This document shows, one piece after another, positions 16,149 to 16,339 of a DNA stretch of 16,339 bases. Each line of letters begins with the position of its first letter. The stretch's first letter is position 1. The translations under genes were made by a program, and so were the position numbers. Under the pieces are notes generated by a model, which did not search any database, had not been told where the DNA came from, and worked only from the letters and a program-made list of their open reading frames with translations. Origin of the DNA: Clostridiaceae bacterium (GTDB lineage Bacteria > Bacillota > Clostridia > Saccharofermentanales > DTU023); assembly GCA_012511185.1 (NCBI GenBank), contig JAAZGN010000095.1, positions 1-16,339 on the forward strand. The letters are read 5' to 3'.

Positions 16149-16339
16149 TGCGCCTTTTTGCACGCCTTAGGGTGCGTGAATTAAGCGAAGACGGTGGAAA
16201 TTGCTACCCGGTATACTGCGACCGGGAAGGGAACTTCACCTGAGAAGTCCGGCCTCGATGCCGGGCGCGAAATCCACTGGCAGTAGGGCCCCAGCGTTTG
16301 TGGCAAGAGCCGTGCGTCTGGGCTTTCCATTGGCAGAAA
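16149..16339 (+). ncRNA. Candidate structured noncoding RNA or long regulatory leader, runs off the window
   Basis: No convincing ORF with an SD is present in the 190 bases after the promoter. Four hairpins can be drawn by eye. H1: CACGC/GCGTG (16161-16178). H2: GGTGGA (16193-16198) with TTCACC (16235-16240), enclosing CCCGGT/ACCGGG (16207-16226) across an A/G-rich internal loop. H3: CCGGC/GCCGG (16249-16264). H4: CCCAG/CTGGG (16290-16322) closed by GGC-AAGA-GCC. Single-stranded joints are purine-rich (AATTAAGCGAAGA, TGAGAAGT), as in structured RNAs. I compared it from memory with cobalamin, TPP, SAM, FMN, lysine, glycine, Mg and Moco riboswitches, T-box, tmRNA, SRP and RNase P RNAs and saw no match. 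It may be a cis-regulatory leader of the next gene or an independent RNA. Confidence 0.45.
16273..16336 (+). repeat. 11-base direct repeat flanking the last hairpin
   Basis: TCCACTGGCAG (16273-16283) and TCCATTGGCAG (16326-16336) differ at one base and bracket hairpin H4 of the candidate RNA. The spacing between copies is 53 bases. It may be two equivalent elements of one RNA structure or a tandem-duplicated module. Confidence 0.5.

Noticed and set aside
16165..16205. Resemblance to a cobalamin riboswitch (GGTGC..., AAGCGAAGACGGTGGAAATT)
   Set aside because: The B12-box core (GGGAA..GGTG..AA.TCC) is imperfect, the P3 pairing does not form and the conserved CCCGC-ACTGT and 3' CCTGCC elements are missing.
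16241..16253. Resemblance of TGAGAAGTCCGG to the RNase P RNA core (GAGGAAAGTCCGG)
   Set aside because: Only this short stretch is similar; the remaining RNase P conserved regions and order are absent in the visible part.

Overview
The window looks like the chromosome of a moderately GC-rich, anaerobic, clostridia-like member of the Bacillota. Three things point that way: a formate-tetrahydrofolate ligase beside a Crp/Fnr-type regulator, a Firmicutes-style run of CdaR-like regulator, ftsE, ftsX, coiled-coil M23 peptidase and S41 C-terminal processing protease, and strong GGAGG ribosome binding sites throughout. There are no rRNA or tRNA genes, no CRISPR arrays, no insertion sequences and no phage genes.

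Region A (1-3900) is decaying or badly resolved. It opens with the C-terminal end of an octopine/nopaline-type opine dehydrogenase. Next comes a cobalamin-binding, glutamate-mutase-E-like protein broken by one frameshift and one in-frame TAG. Convergent to it lies the wreck of a metal-type P-type ATPase with two large internal deletions, preceded in its own direction by a small His/Cys protein that has lost a normal start codon. A COG1313 radical SAM gene with one frameshift closes the region.

Region B (3950-7290, minus strand) reads SIMPL/DUF541 protein, adenine deaminase, intrinsic terminator, nitrilase-family hydrolase with an Arg at the usual catalytic Lys position, and a possible 21-residue membrane peptide. 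The terminator sits directly against the hydrolase ribosome binding site.

Region C (7291-9966, plus strand) holds a divergent promoter region, a Crp/Fnr-family regulator and formate-tetrahydrofolate ligase (one-carbon entry of the Wood-Ljungdahl and folate pathways).

Region D (10000-16100, plus strand) is an envelope and division unit: PucR/CdaR-type regulator, FtsE with an unusual charged C-terminal extension of about 150 residues, FtsX (GTGA overlap), a LytM peptidase with an EnvC-like coiled coil, an intrinsic terminator, and an S41 protease. By analogy with known FtsEX systems, FtsEX would use ATP hydrolysis to control the coiled-coil peptidase outside the membrane.

Region E (16101-16339) has no protein gene. 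It starts with a near-consensus sigma-A promoter and continues into GC-rich sequence that folds into at least four hairpins. I could not match it to any riboswitch or RNA family I know. It is the best candidate for something undescribed and runs off the window end.
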